A DNA stretch of 54,769 bases, taken from assembly GCA_017442865.1 (NCBI GenBank), contig JAFRXK010000048.1:1-54769 (forward strand), given 5' to 3'. A program made the position numbers and the translations under genes. Each line of letters begins with the position of its first letter. Position 1 is the first letter of the stretch. This stretch comes from Lachnospiraceae bacterium (GTDB taxonomy: Bacteria; Bacillota; Clostridia; Lachnospirales; Lachnospiraceae). The notes beneath the pieces are model-generated. The model saw nothing but the letters and a program-made list of their open reading frames with translations, did not search any database and had not been told where the DNA came from. This document shows positions 9,409 through 18,118 of this stretch, in pieces.

Positions 9409-10557
9409 TTATTTTATTGTTTCCATAAAATTCTTCATGTCTTCAATATAATATTTGTAATTAAAAAGCTCTATCTCTTTACAGTGTTTTTTCATCTTTT
9501 CTATCATCTGACTATCAGCCGCTGATATCTTTACAAAGACGCTTCGTACACTGTCAGCGTTCAATTCTTTAACTATGTACCCATTCTCCCCATCAACCAG
9601 ATAATCTCCAATATTGCTCGTCAGATTTGTTATAACAGGAGTTCCGCATGCAAAGCTTTCTCCAAGCTTGGTTGGGAAACCCGCCTTCGTAACCAGATTA
9701 TCCTCTCTTAAGAAAATCTGAAAATCACTTTCCGATATAATCTGCAGGCACTCTGTATGTGGCAGTCTGCCTAAGAAGTGAATATGCTCTCCCAGAATAT
9801 CCTTCTGCTCATCAGCCGGCAGATATTTAAGCATATCATCCTTTTCAATGCCAATAATACTAATCTCTATACTGTCTTTAAAGTCCATTAATGCCTTTAA
9901 AACAAGTTCAAGGTTATCCTTGAAAGCACCAACAGTTCCCGCAAAAACAAGTCTTATATGACTGTCAGCTGTTCTGTCTTTAAGCTTCCACTTATCTTCC
10001 TGCTTGTCTACAAGTGGCGGAAGCAAAATTGTAGGAACATACTTCGTGTAATAGTCATATAAATAGCGACTTATCGCTATGACTCCTGAAACCTTCTTTT
10101 GCAGATATCTCATACGTATGGATGTATCGGCCTGTTTTATAATATAATGTATAGGATTTTTCTTGTCTGCCAGATACCATTCTGTCACATCTGCTACAGT
10201 CCACAGGTTTCTTTTTTTGCAGTATTTCATTATCCTAGACATTGCAACAGTCTGATAATTGTAAAAAATGACACCAACAAGGGCTTCCTTATACTGTTCG
10301 GCAACGTTTTTAAATTCATTTATATCACATAAATGCTTTAACCACTTTTTTGTACTCTCCGGATATGGAACAGAGATACTGTCAAATCCGAAAAAGTTAT
10401 CCTGCTGTACATTCTTACATGTTTTTGAAACACCGATAAAAACGACCTTATAACCTAACTCTCTTAAAATCTTCGCATTGTTTAACACACGGTGAGCTGC
10501 CGCATTTTTATCCGGCAGCTCAAATCCTCCAATGTAAATAACTACTTTTTCTGACAT
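9409..10557 (-). CDS. GT4 family glycosyltransferase
   Basis: I place the start at ATG 10557 (MSEKVVIYIGGFELPDKNAA, 382 residues), where GGAG lies six bases upstream. An in-frame ATG at 10569 overlaps that box. The donor domain starts at IRLVFAGTVGAFKDNLELVLKA (about 220-240). The TKAGFPTKLGESFACGTPVITNLTSNI segment near residue 300 carries the family's KxxE-type donor motif. The gene ends with TAA at 9409-9411, and the Wzy-like frame continues directly after it in the same phase. It probably adds one sugar of the repeat unit. Confidence 0.85.
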   Translation of the reverse strand: MSEKVVIYIGGFELPDKNAAAHRVLNNAKILRELGYKVVFIGVSKTCKNVQQDNFFGFDSISVPYPESTKKWLKHLCDINEFKNVAEQYKEALVGVIFYNYQTVAMSRIMKYCKKRNLWTVADVTEWYLADKKNPIHYIIKQADTSIRMRYLQKKVSGVIAISRYLYDYYTKYVPTILLPPLVDKQEDKWKLKDRTADSHIRLVFAGTVGAFKDNLELVLKALMDFKDSIEISIIGIEKDDMLKYLPADEQKDILGEHIHFLGRLPHTECLQIISESDFQIFLREDNLVTKAGFPTKLGESFACGTPVITNLTSNIGDYLVDGENGYIVKELNADSVRSVFVKISAADSQMIEKMKKHCKEIELFNYKYYIEDMKNFMETIK

Positions 10558-10614
10558 AGTATTCTCCATTCCGTCACAACTAATAACTAAAAATGATTTT
10601 ACACTATGTGGATT

Positions 10615-11589
10615 CTATAAATTTTCCTTATACCACTCTATCGCGGCCTTAATACCTCTGTCAAAACTCCAGTCAGGGTCATATCCAAGCGATCTCTTTG
10701 CCTTGCTGATATCAGCATTGCTGTGCTTGATATCTCCTGCCCTGTCAGGACCGAAATTCGGCTCAACATCTAAATTAAGAGCCTTTGTAAGTCCATAATA
10801 AATGTCAAGAAGATATTCTCTTCCGCCGTATGCTATATTAAACGCCTGTCCTGCTGCCTCATGCGGTGCGAGACATGCCTTAAGATTTGCCTCAATTACA
10901 TTCTCAATGTATGTAAAGTCACGGCTCTGTCTACCGTCACCGTTTATCGTAGGCACATCACCATCTATAAGCTGCTTAATAAACTTCGGGATAACTGCGG
11001 CATATGCGCCATTAGGATCCTGTCTTCTTCCGAACACATTGAAATATCTCATGCCATATGTATCAAGTCCGTAATGCTTTGTGTACTGCTTTGCCCACTC
11101 CTCATCACATCTCTTTGAAACAGCATATGGTGAAAGCAGATTGCCCTCTCTTCCCTCTGTCTTTGGAAGATTAGGCTCATCTCCATATACAGATGAGCTT
11201 GATGCGTAAACAAACTTCTTTACGCCCTTCTGCCTTGCAGCCTCAAGCATATTCAGTGTACCCTGAATATTGTTCGCACAGTAGAACAAAGGCATCTCAA
11301 TACTTCTCGGAACGCTTCCCCATGCAGCCTGATTGAGCACGTAATCCACGCCCTCACAAGCCTTCATACATGTATCCAGGTCCTTGATATCGCCTTTAAT
11401 AAACTCATAATTCGGATTATCAATAAACAAATCCACATTGCTCTGCTTTCCTGTTGAAAGGTCATCAAGGCATCGAACCTTATAGCCAAGATTTAAAATA
11501 GCCTCACATAAGTTTGAACCTATAAAACCAGCACCGCCTGTTACCAGAAATAATGAATCCTTAGGAAAAACGACATTTGAATAGCCCAT
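10615..11589 (-). CDS. UDP-N-acetylhexosamine (or hexuronate) 4-epimerase, WbpP/TviC type
   Basis: This is a 324-residue short-chain dehydrogenase/reductase with the NAD-binding LVTGGAGFIGSNLCEA segment (about 15-30), an SSSSVYGDEP segment (about 129-138) and the catalytic LSPYAVSKRCDEEWAK segment (Tyr-x3-Lys, about 150-165). The order and the RYFNVFGRRQDPNGAYAAVIPKF region match UDP-GlcNAc C4-epimerases of the WbpP/TviC group better than galE, which is present separately at 16712. It follows the UDP-HexNAc dehydrogenase, so together they would give UDP-GalNAc and UDP-GalNAcA for the polymer. Use of UDP-glucuronate instead cannot be excluded. Confidence 0.85.
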   Translation of the reverse strand: MGYSNVVFPKDSLFLVTGGAGFIGSNLCEAILNLGYKVRCLDDLSTGKQSNVDLFIDNPNYEFIKGDIKDLDTCMKACEGVDYVLNQAAWGSVPRSIEMPLFYCANNIQGTLNMLEAARQKGVKKFVYASSSSVYGDEPNLPKTEGREGNLLSPYAVSKRCDEEWAKQYTKHYGLDTYGMRYFNVFGRRQDPNGAYAAVIPKFIKQLIDGDVPTINGDGRQSRDFTYIENVIEANLKACLAPHEAAGQAFNIAYGGREYLLDIYYGLTKALNLDVEPNFGPDRAGDIKHSNADISKAKRSLGYDPDWSFDRGIKAAIEWYKENL

Positions 11590-11659
11590 GATTTATCCAT
11601 CCTTTTTTATTTTTCGTTCAATATCGGGCAATGCGCCCATTCATATTTTAAAATTCAAA

Positions 11660-12970
11660 TTACAGTCTCCAATATGAATATCCTGCCTTCTCATACTCCT
11701 TGCGGTCAAGAAGTCCCTTTAAGTCAAGCAGTATCTTCTTTCCTTCGCCAAAGAAGCCGTCCATCTCGCTCATCTTGAATGATGCAAACTCTGTATGTGC
11801 AACTGCAAGTACAACTGCATCCATATCCTTAACCGTATTAATATCAACAAACTCAATTCCGTAAAGTCTCTTTGCCTCATCTGCATCTGCCTGCGGGTCC
11901 GCAATAACAGGTGTGATTCCGTATTCCTTTAATTCATTTACGATATCGATAATCTTTGTATTTCTTGTATCAGGGCAATTCTCCTTAAATGTAAAACCTA
12001 AAATTGCAACCTTTGCATTCTTTACAGGCTTGTCTGCTGCAATAAGGCTCTTTACAACATTCTCTGCGACATACTTGCCCATATCGTCATTAATACGGCG
12101 GCCTGAAAGGATAATCTGGCTGTGGTAGCCGAGCATCTCTGCCTTGTATGTAAGATAATAAGGGTCAACGCCGATGCAGTGTCCTCCTACAAGACCCGGA
12201 TAGAACTTTAAGAAGTTCCACTTTGTACCTGCTGCCTTAAGAACTGACTGTGTATCAATGCCCATCTTGTTAAAGATGATTGAAAGCTCGTTCATAAACG
12301 CTATATTAATATCTCTCTGGCTGTTTTCGATTACCTTTGCAGCTTCTGCTACCTTGATGCTCTCAGCTCTGTGAACTCCAGCCTCAACAACCAGCTCATA
12401 AACCTTTGCTACTACATCAAGTGTCTCCTCATCCATACCAGATACAATCTTTGTGATTGTCTCAAGGCGGTGAACCTTGTCACCAGGATTAATTCTCTCA
12501 GGTGAATAACCAATCTTGAAATCAACTCCGCACTTAAGTCCTGATTCCTTTTCAAGAATCGGCACACATACATCCTCTGTAACTCCCGGATAAACAGTTG
12601 ACTCAAATACAACAACCGAACCCTTTGTAAGGTTACGTCCAAGAATTGTGCTTGCGCCCTCTACAGGTGAAAGGTCAGGTGTGTGGTCATCGTTTACCGG
12701 AGTAGGAACTGCAACTATATGGAACTTTGCTTCACGAAGCTTTGTCTCATCAGCTGTAAATTCTACAGTAGATGCCTTAATTGCTTCATCTCCTACCTCA
12801 CGTGTAGGGTCAATACCGTTCTTGTAAAGCTCTATTTTTGCAGCATTTAAATCAAATCCGACAACGTCAACCTTCTTTGCGAAAGCAACCGCTATAGGCA
12901 TACCTACATAGCCAAGACCTACAAGTGCGATTTTTTCTTTCCTTGCAACAATTTCTTCATACAATGACAT
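11660..12970 (-). CDS. UDP-N-acetyl-hexosamine 6-dehydrogenase (WbpO/TviB type)
   Basis: This 436-residue protein has three dehydrogenase domains: N-terminal NAD binding (IALVGLGYVGMPIAVAFAKK, about 14-33), a central dimerisation helix, and the C-terminal UDP-binding domain beginning VAILGFTFKENCPDTRNTK (about 325). The catalytic Cys is visible in GGHCIGVDPYYL (about 264-275). It oxidises the C6 hydroxyl of a UDP-N-acetylhexosamine to the uronic acid with two NAD+. The SYSPERINPGDK-type segment (GYSPERINPGDK here) and pairing with a WbpP-like epimerase favour UDP-GalNAcA as product. Only one base separates it from the preceding GT gene. An acidic sugar in the polymer is a reasonable inference. 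Confidence 0.9.
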   Translation of the reverse strand: MSLYEEIVARKEKIALVGLGYVGMPIAVAFAKKVDVVGFDLNAAKIELYKNGIDPTREVGDEAIKASTVEFTADETKLREAKFHIVAVPTPVNDDHTPDLSPVEGASTILGRNLTKGSVVVFESTVYPGVTEDVCVPILEKESGLKCGVDFKIGYSPERINPGDKVHRLETITKIVSGMDEETLDVVAKVYELVVEAGVHRAESIKVAEAAKVIENSQRDINIAFMNELSIIFNKMGIDTQSVLKAAGTKWNFLKFYPGLVGGHCIGVDPYYLTYKAEMLGYHSQIILSGRRINDDMGKYVAENVVKSLIAADKPVKNAKVAILGFTFKENCPDTRNTKIIDIVNELKEYGITPVIADPQADADEAKRLYGIEFVDINTVKDMDAVVLAVAHTEFASFKMSEMDGFFGEGKKILLDLKGLLDRKEYEKAGYSYWRL

Positions 12971-12971
12971 C

Positions 12972-14075
12972 TTATTTTTCCTCCAGAATTTTTTTTATTT
13001 CATTAATATATTTATCAACAATGATATTTCTATCAAATTTGTTTTCAACCAAACGGCGACCATTCGCACCCATCCTCTTTTTTTCATCATAAGGCAGTTC
13101 AATGAACTTTATCAGCTTGTCTGCCAGATCTGATGAGTTTTTAGGTGCAAATCCAAATCCGCTTACGCCCTCCTCAAAGGTCTCTCTACAGCCCGGTATA
13201 TCAGAAGCTATTACAGGTCTTCCGCTTGCCGCACCCTCTAACAAGACATTTGCCATGCCCTCATGGTATGAAGGAAGCACAACTGCAAAGCAATTTTTAA
13301 TAAATGGTCTTACATCCTTTTGCTGTCCGTGATAACAAATCACGCCCTCCTGCGACAACCTGTCAACCTGTTCTGAGTAATCCTCATCATAATCCCCCAA
13401 AACATCAAATACTGCATCAGTGTATTTTTGCTTTACTGCTGCTGCTGCTTCAAACAGCTCATTTACGCCCTTATCACGCATTATACGTCCAATAAACAGG
13501 AATCTGACAGCTTCTTTATTCTCAGGATACTCTGTCATCTCAAAGTTATCCAGATTAACTCCGGATCCCGGAAGCAACTCTGTCTTTCCTGTGACAATCT
13601 TTTTATCACGGAAAAATTTTTCGTTGCTGCTGTTTTGAAAAAACACGCATCTGGCATTTTTAATGCCCATATGATACAATTTAAGAACAAGCTTCTGCAT
13701 AAGTCCTTCATTCTCAATTGTAGTTCCAAGTCCTGTTACATTTGCAAGGCAGGGCACTTTTTTCGACGCACAGGCAAGTCCACCATAAATATTTGGTTTA
13801 ACTGTATAACTGAGCGCTACATCAGGCTTAATCTGTTTTAATATTTTATTGTATCTTCTAAACAAAGAAAAATCCTGAATCGGATTTGTTCCTCTTCTCT
13901 GCATAGGAGTGTCAATAAAAATACAGCCCAGCTTTGTCATGTCGTCAACAAACTCGCCATATGGCAGCGAAATATATACCTCATATTCCTGATTTAACAG
14001 CTCCTGGAGCAGTTCTTTTCTAAACTTATATAATCCAACATCAGAATTCGCCAATATCAATATTTTTCTTTTCAT
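12972..14075 (-). CDS. GT4 family glycosyltransferase, PglA/CapM-like
   Basis: This 367-residue protein starts MKRKILILANSDVGLYKFRK and has the characteristic PDVALSYTVKPNIYGGLACA and NVTGLGTTIEN segments (about 89-125) of the PglA/CapM group, which add HexNAc to undecaprenyl-PP-linked diNAc-bacillosamine-type sugars. The donor site shows FLFIGRIMRDKGVNELFEA (about 192-210) and SYHEGMANVLLEGAASGRPVIASD (about 272-295, EX7E). Its ATG overlaps the stop of the upstream acetyltransferase gene by four bases (ATGA), so they are coupled. It is the best candidate for the second sugar of the repeat unit. Confidence 0.87.
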   Translation of the reverse strand: MKRKILILANSDVGLYKFRKELLQELLNQEYEVYISLPYGEFVDDMTKLGCIFIDTPMQRRGTNPIQDFSLFRRYNKILKQIKPDVALSYTVKPNIYGGLACASKKVPCLANVTGLGTTIENEGLMQKLVLKLYHMGIKNARCVFFQNSSNEKFFRDKKIVTGKTELLPGSGVNLDNFEMTEYPENKEAVRFLFIGRIMRDKGVNELFEAAAAVKQKYTDAVFDVLGDYDEDYSEQVDRLSQEGVICYHGQQKDVRPFIKNCFAVVLPSYHEGMANVLLEGAASGRPVIASDIPGCRETFEEGVSGFGFAPKNSSDLADKLIKFIELPYDEKKRMGANGRRLVENKFDRNIIVDKYINEIKKILEEK

Positions 14076-14677
14076 CTTAATCTCCTGACAGGCACGCCAA
14101 CATATGTACCCTCTTCAGTTATATCCTTAACAACTGCTCCGCCTGCGCCAATAACACAATTATCACATATTGATAAATTATTACGTACAACCGCTCCGGC
14201 TCCTATGTGAACCCTCTTTCCGATATGTACTGTTCCTGCAAGTGTGGCATTAGGCGAAACATGAGAAAAATCATCAACTATATTGTCATGTTCTATAACT
14301 GCACCTGTATTAATAATGCAATGCCTGCCAATCCTGCTGTCAGGATTGATTACTGCATTTGCCATGATAACAGTACCTTCAGATATCTGTACATTAAGTC
14401 CTGTTACTGCTGATGGATGAATCAGTGTTGCCCATTTGACATTAAAAGAGTTTGCAATTCTCTCCCTTATGCTATTTGAACCAATAGCAATAACAAATTC
14501 GCAGTCATCCTTATATCTGTCTATTTCCTTTGTCATTCCCAGCACCGGATAGCCTATAATCTCAGTCAGCTTATCATTGTCATCCAAAAAGCCGACAATA
14601 TCATATTGATTTTTTAAAGCAATATCTGCAATTACCTTGCCATGTCCACTGGCTCCTATAATAATCAGCTGCTTCAT
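14072..14677 (-). CDS. PglD-like sugar N-acetyltransferase (left-handed beta-helix)
   Basis: The 201-residue protein has an N-terminal Rossmann-like domain (LIIGASGHGKVIADIA, about 4-19) followed by hexapeptide repeats from about residue 85 to the end. The ATLAGTVHIGKRVHIGAGAVV segment is typical. The probable general-base His lies in GAVIEHDNIVDDF (about 127). Family members such as PglD and NeuD acetylate UDP-4-amino sugars with acetyl-CoA. It stands between a PglC-like transferase and a PglA-like glycosyltransferase, and near a PglE-like aminotransferase. That supports N-acetylation of a UDP-4-amino-4,6-dideoxy sugar. Confidence 0.88.
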   Translation of the reverse strand: MKQLIIIGASGHGKVIADIALKNQYDIVGFLDDNDKLTEIIGYPVLGMTKEIDRYKDDCEFVIAIGSNSIRERIANSFNVKWATLIHPSAVTGLNVQISEGTVIMANAVINPDSRIGRHCIINTGAVIEHDNIVDDFSHVSPNATLAGTVHIGKRVHIGAGAVVRNNLSICDNCVIGAGGAVVKDITEEGTYVGVPVRRLR

Positions 14678-14691
14678 CTTGCATCTTCCTT

Positions 14692-15324
14692 TTATTTATT
14701 CCCTGTAAACGGCTCCATTGTGGCGCTCGTCTCAGAACTTATGCCTTCTCTCTTTACAACTGATTTAATCGTCATAAATATAATCTTCAAATCCTTTAAG
14801 AAGGTAATGTTGTTTGCGTATTCCACGTCAAGCCTGAATTTTTCTTCCCATCTGACACAATTCCTGCCATTTACCTGTGCCCAGCCTGAAAGTCCCGGCC
14901 TGACATCATGTCTGTGTCTCTGTTCTTTATTATATAATGGCAGATATCTTACCAGAAGCGGTCTTGGACCGATAATGCTCATGTCACCTTTAAGGATGTT
15001 GAACAGCTCCGGCAGCTCGTCCAGGCTTGTTGCTCTCAGAAGTCTGCCAAACTTAGTAAGTCTTATTTCATCAGGCAGAAGATTGCCATTCTCGTCCTTT
15101 TCATCCGTCATGGTGCGGAATTTATACAAGGTGAAAATTTTCTCATTTAATCCCGGCCTTTCCTGCTTAAATAAAACAGGGCTTCCAAGCTTCACTCTGA
15201 CTAAAATCGCAAGAATTATAAACAGCCAGCCCAGCAGAATAATCGCTATAAGTGAGCATATAATGTCTAAAAATCTCTTTACGAATTTTTCATAAGGTCC
15301 TTTTGCTTTATGCTTTGTATTCAT
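14692..15324 (-). CDS. Undecaprenyl-phosphate sugar-1-phosphate transferase, PglC-like (initiating enzyme)
   Basis: I place the start at ATG 15324 (210 residues). The TTG at 15339 leads into the GAGG box. The single N-terminal hydrophobic segment (about 17-42) is the re-entrant membrane helix of small phosphoglycosyl transferases. It is followed by LFKQERPGLNEKIFTLYKFRTM, ATSLDELPELFNILKGDMSIIGPRPLL and RPGLSGWAQVNGR. The Asp-Glu dyad lies in SLDELPE. The enzyme moves a sugar-1-phosphate, probably of a diacetamido sugar, from a UDP-sugar to undecaprenyl phosphate. This would start the chain made by this locus. It is the short PglC form, not the long WcaJ/PssY form. Confidence 0.92.
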   Translation of the reverse strand: MNTKHKAKGPYEKFVKRFLDIICSLIAIILLGWLFIILAILVRVKLGSPVLFKQERPGLNEKIFTLYKFRTMTDEKDENGNLLPDEIRLTKFGRLLRATSLDELPELFNILKGDMSIIGPRPLLVRYLPLYNKEQRHRHDVRPGLSGWAQVNGRNCVRWEEKFRLDVEYANNITFLKDLKIIFMTIKSVVKREGISSETSATMEPFTGNK

Positions 15325-15386
15325 GATTTGATTCCTCAAAACTCTCTTAAATAAGTTATTATCATAATTTAAACTACATTAACTAA

Positions 15387-16670
15387 TTATTCAAAACAAG
15401 CTCTGATTACCTCAATAATCCTATCCTGCTGCTCAGGCGTCATCTTATTGTCACTTGGAAGGCAGAGTCCGCGCTCAAATATATCCATGCCGACATCAAG
15501 TGCTTCTCCGGCAATATATGCATTGGTTCTTGCCCTGCCGTTTCCGTCTCTTGTAACAAACGGGTTCATTCTGTAAATAGGCTGCATATGCATCGGCTTC
15601 CATATAGGCCTTCCTTCAGCATTGATACTGCTTATGGCATCAAGTATCTCTGTCGGGCAGCTCTTACCAGCTTCGCTGATATATAATGCTTCCTTCTCGC
15701 CTCTGACCTGCTTACACATAGCGTCTTTATCAATAATCATGCAGCTCAGCCAGTAATTAGGCTCGCTATTCTTCTCATCAAACGGATTCATCGAAACCGG
15801 AAGTCCCTTAAGACCTTCCTTATATCTTTCGTATATTGCCTTCTTCTGAGCAATATGCTCCTCCAGATGTGGGAGCTGTCCTCTTACGACTCCGGCAATA
15901 ACATTGCTCATTCTGTAGTTGTAGCCAAGCTCTTCATGCTGATACCATGATGCATTTTCACGGCTCTGTGTCGACCACTTGCGTACCTTATTTGCAGCAT
16001 CAAGGCTGTCTGTCAAGAACATGCCGCCGGCACTTCCTGTAATGATTTTATTTCCATTGAAGCTTATGCAATTAAAATCACCAAAGCTTCCTGTCTGCTT
16101 TCCCTTATATGTAGCTCCAAATGACTCTGCGGCATCCTCCACAATTACTGCACCATGTCTGTCGGCAATTGCTTTGATTTCATCAATTTTGCCCGGCACA
16201 CCATAAAGATGTGCAACTACAATTACCTTTACCTCAGGATATATCTCAAATGCCTTTTCAAGAGCCACAGGATCCATATTCCATGTGTCTGTCTCCGTAT
16301 CTATAAATACCGGTACACCGCATTCGTATACAACCGGATTTACAGTAGCATCAAAGGTCATGTCCGAGCAGAAAACTCTGTTGCCTCTGAATGCGCCCTG
16401 TCCAAGCTGGGTTCCACCATATACCTTCTCTCCGGCAAGCTTCATAGCAAGATGTAATGCTGCAGTTCCTGCAGATAATGCTACTGCATATTTACACCCA
16501 ACCTTATCACAAATAATTCTTTCAACTTCGTTTATATTTGCGCCTACCGTAGACATCCAATTGGTTTCGTATGCCTCGGTAACATATTGCAGTTCTTCAC
16601 CATGCATAGTAGGTGAAGATAACCATACTTTTGATTCAAAAGGCTTAAACTCTTCTTTATTCTTAAACAT
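15387..16670 (-). CDS. DegT/DnrJ/EryC1/StrS sugar aminotransferase, PglE-like
   Basis: I take ATG 16670 (427 residues), which follows GGAGAG. Type I PLP aminotransferase features are clear: SAGTAALHLAMKLA (about 68-81), VEDAAESFGATYKGKQTG (about 173-190), and the Schiff-base Lys in FNGNKIITGSAGGMFLT (about 202). Such enzymes aminate a UDP-4-keto-6-deoxy-HexNAc with glutamate as donor. With the PglC- and PglD-like genes this makes a bacillosamine-type set. The needed 4,6-dehydratase (PglF) is not among the neighbours. A C-terminal RPIWKPMHMQPIYR segment is usual in the family. Confidence 0.9.
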   Translation of the reverse strand: MFKNKEEFKPFESKVWLSSPTMHGEELQYVTEAYETNWMSTVGANINEVERIICDKVGCKYAVALSAGTAALHLAMKLAGEKVYGGTQLGQGAFRGNRVFCSDMTFDATVNPVVYECGVPVFIDTETDTWNMDPVALEKAFEIYPEVKVIVVAHLYGVPGKIDEIKAIADRHGAVIVEDAAESFGATYKGKQTGSFGDFNCISFNGNKIITGSAGGMFLTDSLDAANKVRKWSTQSRENASWYQHEELGYNYRMSNVIAGVVRGQLPHLEEHIAQKKAIYERYKEGLKGLPVSMNPFDEKNSEPNYWLSCMIIDKDAMCKQVRGEKEALYISEAGKSCPTEILDAISSINAEGRPIWKPMHMQPIYRMNPFVTRDGNGRARTNAYIAGEALDVGMDIFERGLCLPSDNKMTPEQQDRIIEVIRACFE

Positions 16671-16711
16671 TGTCTTCTCTCCAAACACAATATCTTATTC
16701 TATACTCAGTT

Positions 16712-17731
16712 CTACTCTTCCTCATATCCCTTCGGATTCTTCATCTGCCAGTTCCATGCGTCACGGCACATCTCAAACACGCCGTACTGCGCCTTCCAGC
16801 CAAGCTCTCTTTCTGCCTTTGAAGGGTCTGAATAGCATACCGGGATGTCGCCGGCTCTTCTGTCCTTCATTACGTAAGGCACATCAACGCCTGTGGCCTT
16901 TATAAAGTTCTCTACAAGCTCAAGCACGCTTACTCCGTGTCCTGTTCCAAGATTGTATATTGAAAGGCCCGAGTTATCCTCAAGCTTCTTTATTGCCTTA
17001 ACATGACCGTCTATAAGGTCAAGAACATGTATGTAATCTCTGATGCAGGTTCCGTCAGGTGTATCGTAATCGCCTCCGAACACGCCAAGCTGTGGCAGTC
17101 TGCCAAGCGCAACCTGTGTAACGTATGGCATGAGATTGTTCGGGATACCCTTCGGATCCTCTCCGATAAGCGCCGACTGATGTGCTCCTACCGGATTGAA
17201 ATACCTTAAGATAACGATGTTCCACTCGTTGTCAGCCTTGTACATATCCATGAGAATCTGCTCTATCATGGATTTTGTCCAGCCGTACGGGTTTGTGCAG
17301 CTGCCCTTCGGGCACTCCTCGGTAATAGGTATCTGTGCAGGGTCGCCGTAAACCGTTGCTGATGATGAGAAAATGATATTCTTTACGCCTGCTTTTCGCA
17401 TCTCGTCAAGCAGAGTAAGCGTACCGGTAATATTGTTGTTGTAGTATTCCCAAGGCTTCTGAACTGACTCGCCAACTGCCTTAAGACCTGCAAAATGAAT
17501 ACAGAAATCTATCTTCTGTTCAGAAAAAATCCTGCCAAGCACCTCTCTGTCAAGGATATCTCCCTCGTAAAACTTAAGAGTCTTGCCTGTAATCTTTTGA
17601 ACTCTTTCAAGTGATTTGCTATTTGAATTTGCAAGATTATCAAGTGCCACAACTCCGTAGCCCTCTTCAAGCAGCTTAAGACATGCATGTGAGCCAAGAT
17701 ATCCGGCTCCTCCGGTAACTAATACATTCAT
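16712..17731 (-). CDS. galE: UDP-glucose 4-epimerase
   Basis: This 339-residue SDR enzyme matches GalE throughout: NVLVTGGAGYLGSHACLKL (2-20), IHFAGLKAVGESVQKPWEYY, the SSSATVYGDP segment with catalytic Ser/Thr, the TNPYGWTKSMIEQ segment with Tyr-x3-Lys, and RYFNPVGAHQSALIGEDP, all standard GalE landmarks. It interconverts UDP-glucose and UDP-galactose (or the HexNAc forms) using bound NAD. It is the first gene of the leftward polysaccharide run. A sigma-A-like promoter lies about 65-93 bp upstream, and AGGAG precedes the ATG. Confidence 0.95.
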   Translation of the reverse strand: MNVLVTGGAGYLGSHACLKLLEEGYGVVALDNLANSNSKSLERVQKITGKTLKFYEGDILDREVLGRIFSEQKIDFCIHFAGLKAVGESVQKPWEYYNNNITGTLTLLDEMRKAGVKNIIFSSSATVYGDPAQIPITEECPKGSCTNPYGWTKSMIEQILMDMYKADNEWNIVILRYFNPVGAHQSALIGEDPKGIPNNLMPYVTQVALGRLPQLGVFGGDYDTPDGTCIRDYIHVLDLIDGHVKAIKKLEDNSGLSIYNLGTGHGVSVLELVENFIKATGVDVPYVMKDRRAGDIPVCYSDPSKAERELGWKAQYGVFEMCRDAWNWQMKNPKGYEEE

Positions 17732-17795
17732 ATTATATGACTCCTATAATCTATATATTTTTTATACACAATAATCCAACTTAAAACCATTAAAT

Positions 17796-17824
17796 ATTAT
17801 AAAACTTATTTTTTTAAAAATCAA
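17796..17824 (-). promoter_or_regulatory. Probable sigma-A promoter of the polysaccharide operon
   Basis: On the minus strand a TTGATT box (17819-17824) is separated by exactly 17 bp from TATAAT (17796-17801). This predicts a start about 58 bases before galE. No other comparably good promoter was seen inside the run of sixteen minus-strand genes. Confidence 0.7.
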
Positions 17825-18118
17825 CACACATATATAATTAATAAAGAGAATATTAATGGTATTTTTGCCAACTCTTTGTGCTTTTTATACATATATAATA
17901 ATGTTTTATATACTAAAACGTTAAAGTAATTATGCAGATTTTTATATTTACAATATTCGCTTTCCTAATAAAATCAAAATGACAGACAAAACATATCACC
18001 ATCATTTCAGACTTAAAGGCCGCACCCTTCTGTTAAATAACGAGCTGATTCACCTATGTTTAGCCCATCATTATTTTCTGTCAGGATGCAGCCTTATTCA
18101 TAGCATTCTATATTTGCA
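17825..18118. other. AT-rich intergenic spacer between galE operon and PTS IIC gene
   Basis: The gap from 17732 to 18118 is 387 bp and holds no credible gene. Beyond the promoter listed separately, an imperfect dyad (TGGTA...TGCCA) is seen near 17857-17870, upstream of the -35 box. It could be an operator. An open frame at 17979-18290 on the plus strand is a shadow of the PTS gene end and not credible. Confidence 0.5.

Noticed and set aside
14642..15295. A 217-codon plus-strand frame over the PglC-like gene
   Set aside because: The minus-strand frame encodes a complete phosphoglycosyl transferase, so the plus-strand frame is a shadow.
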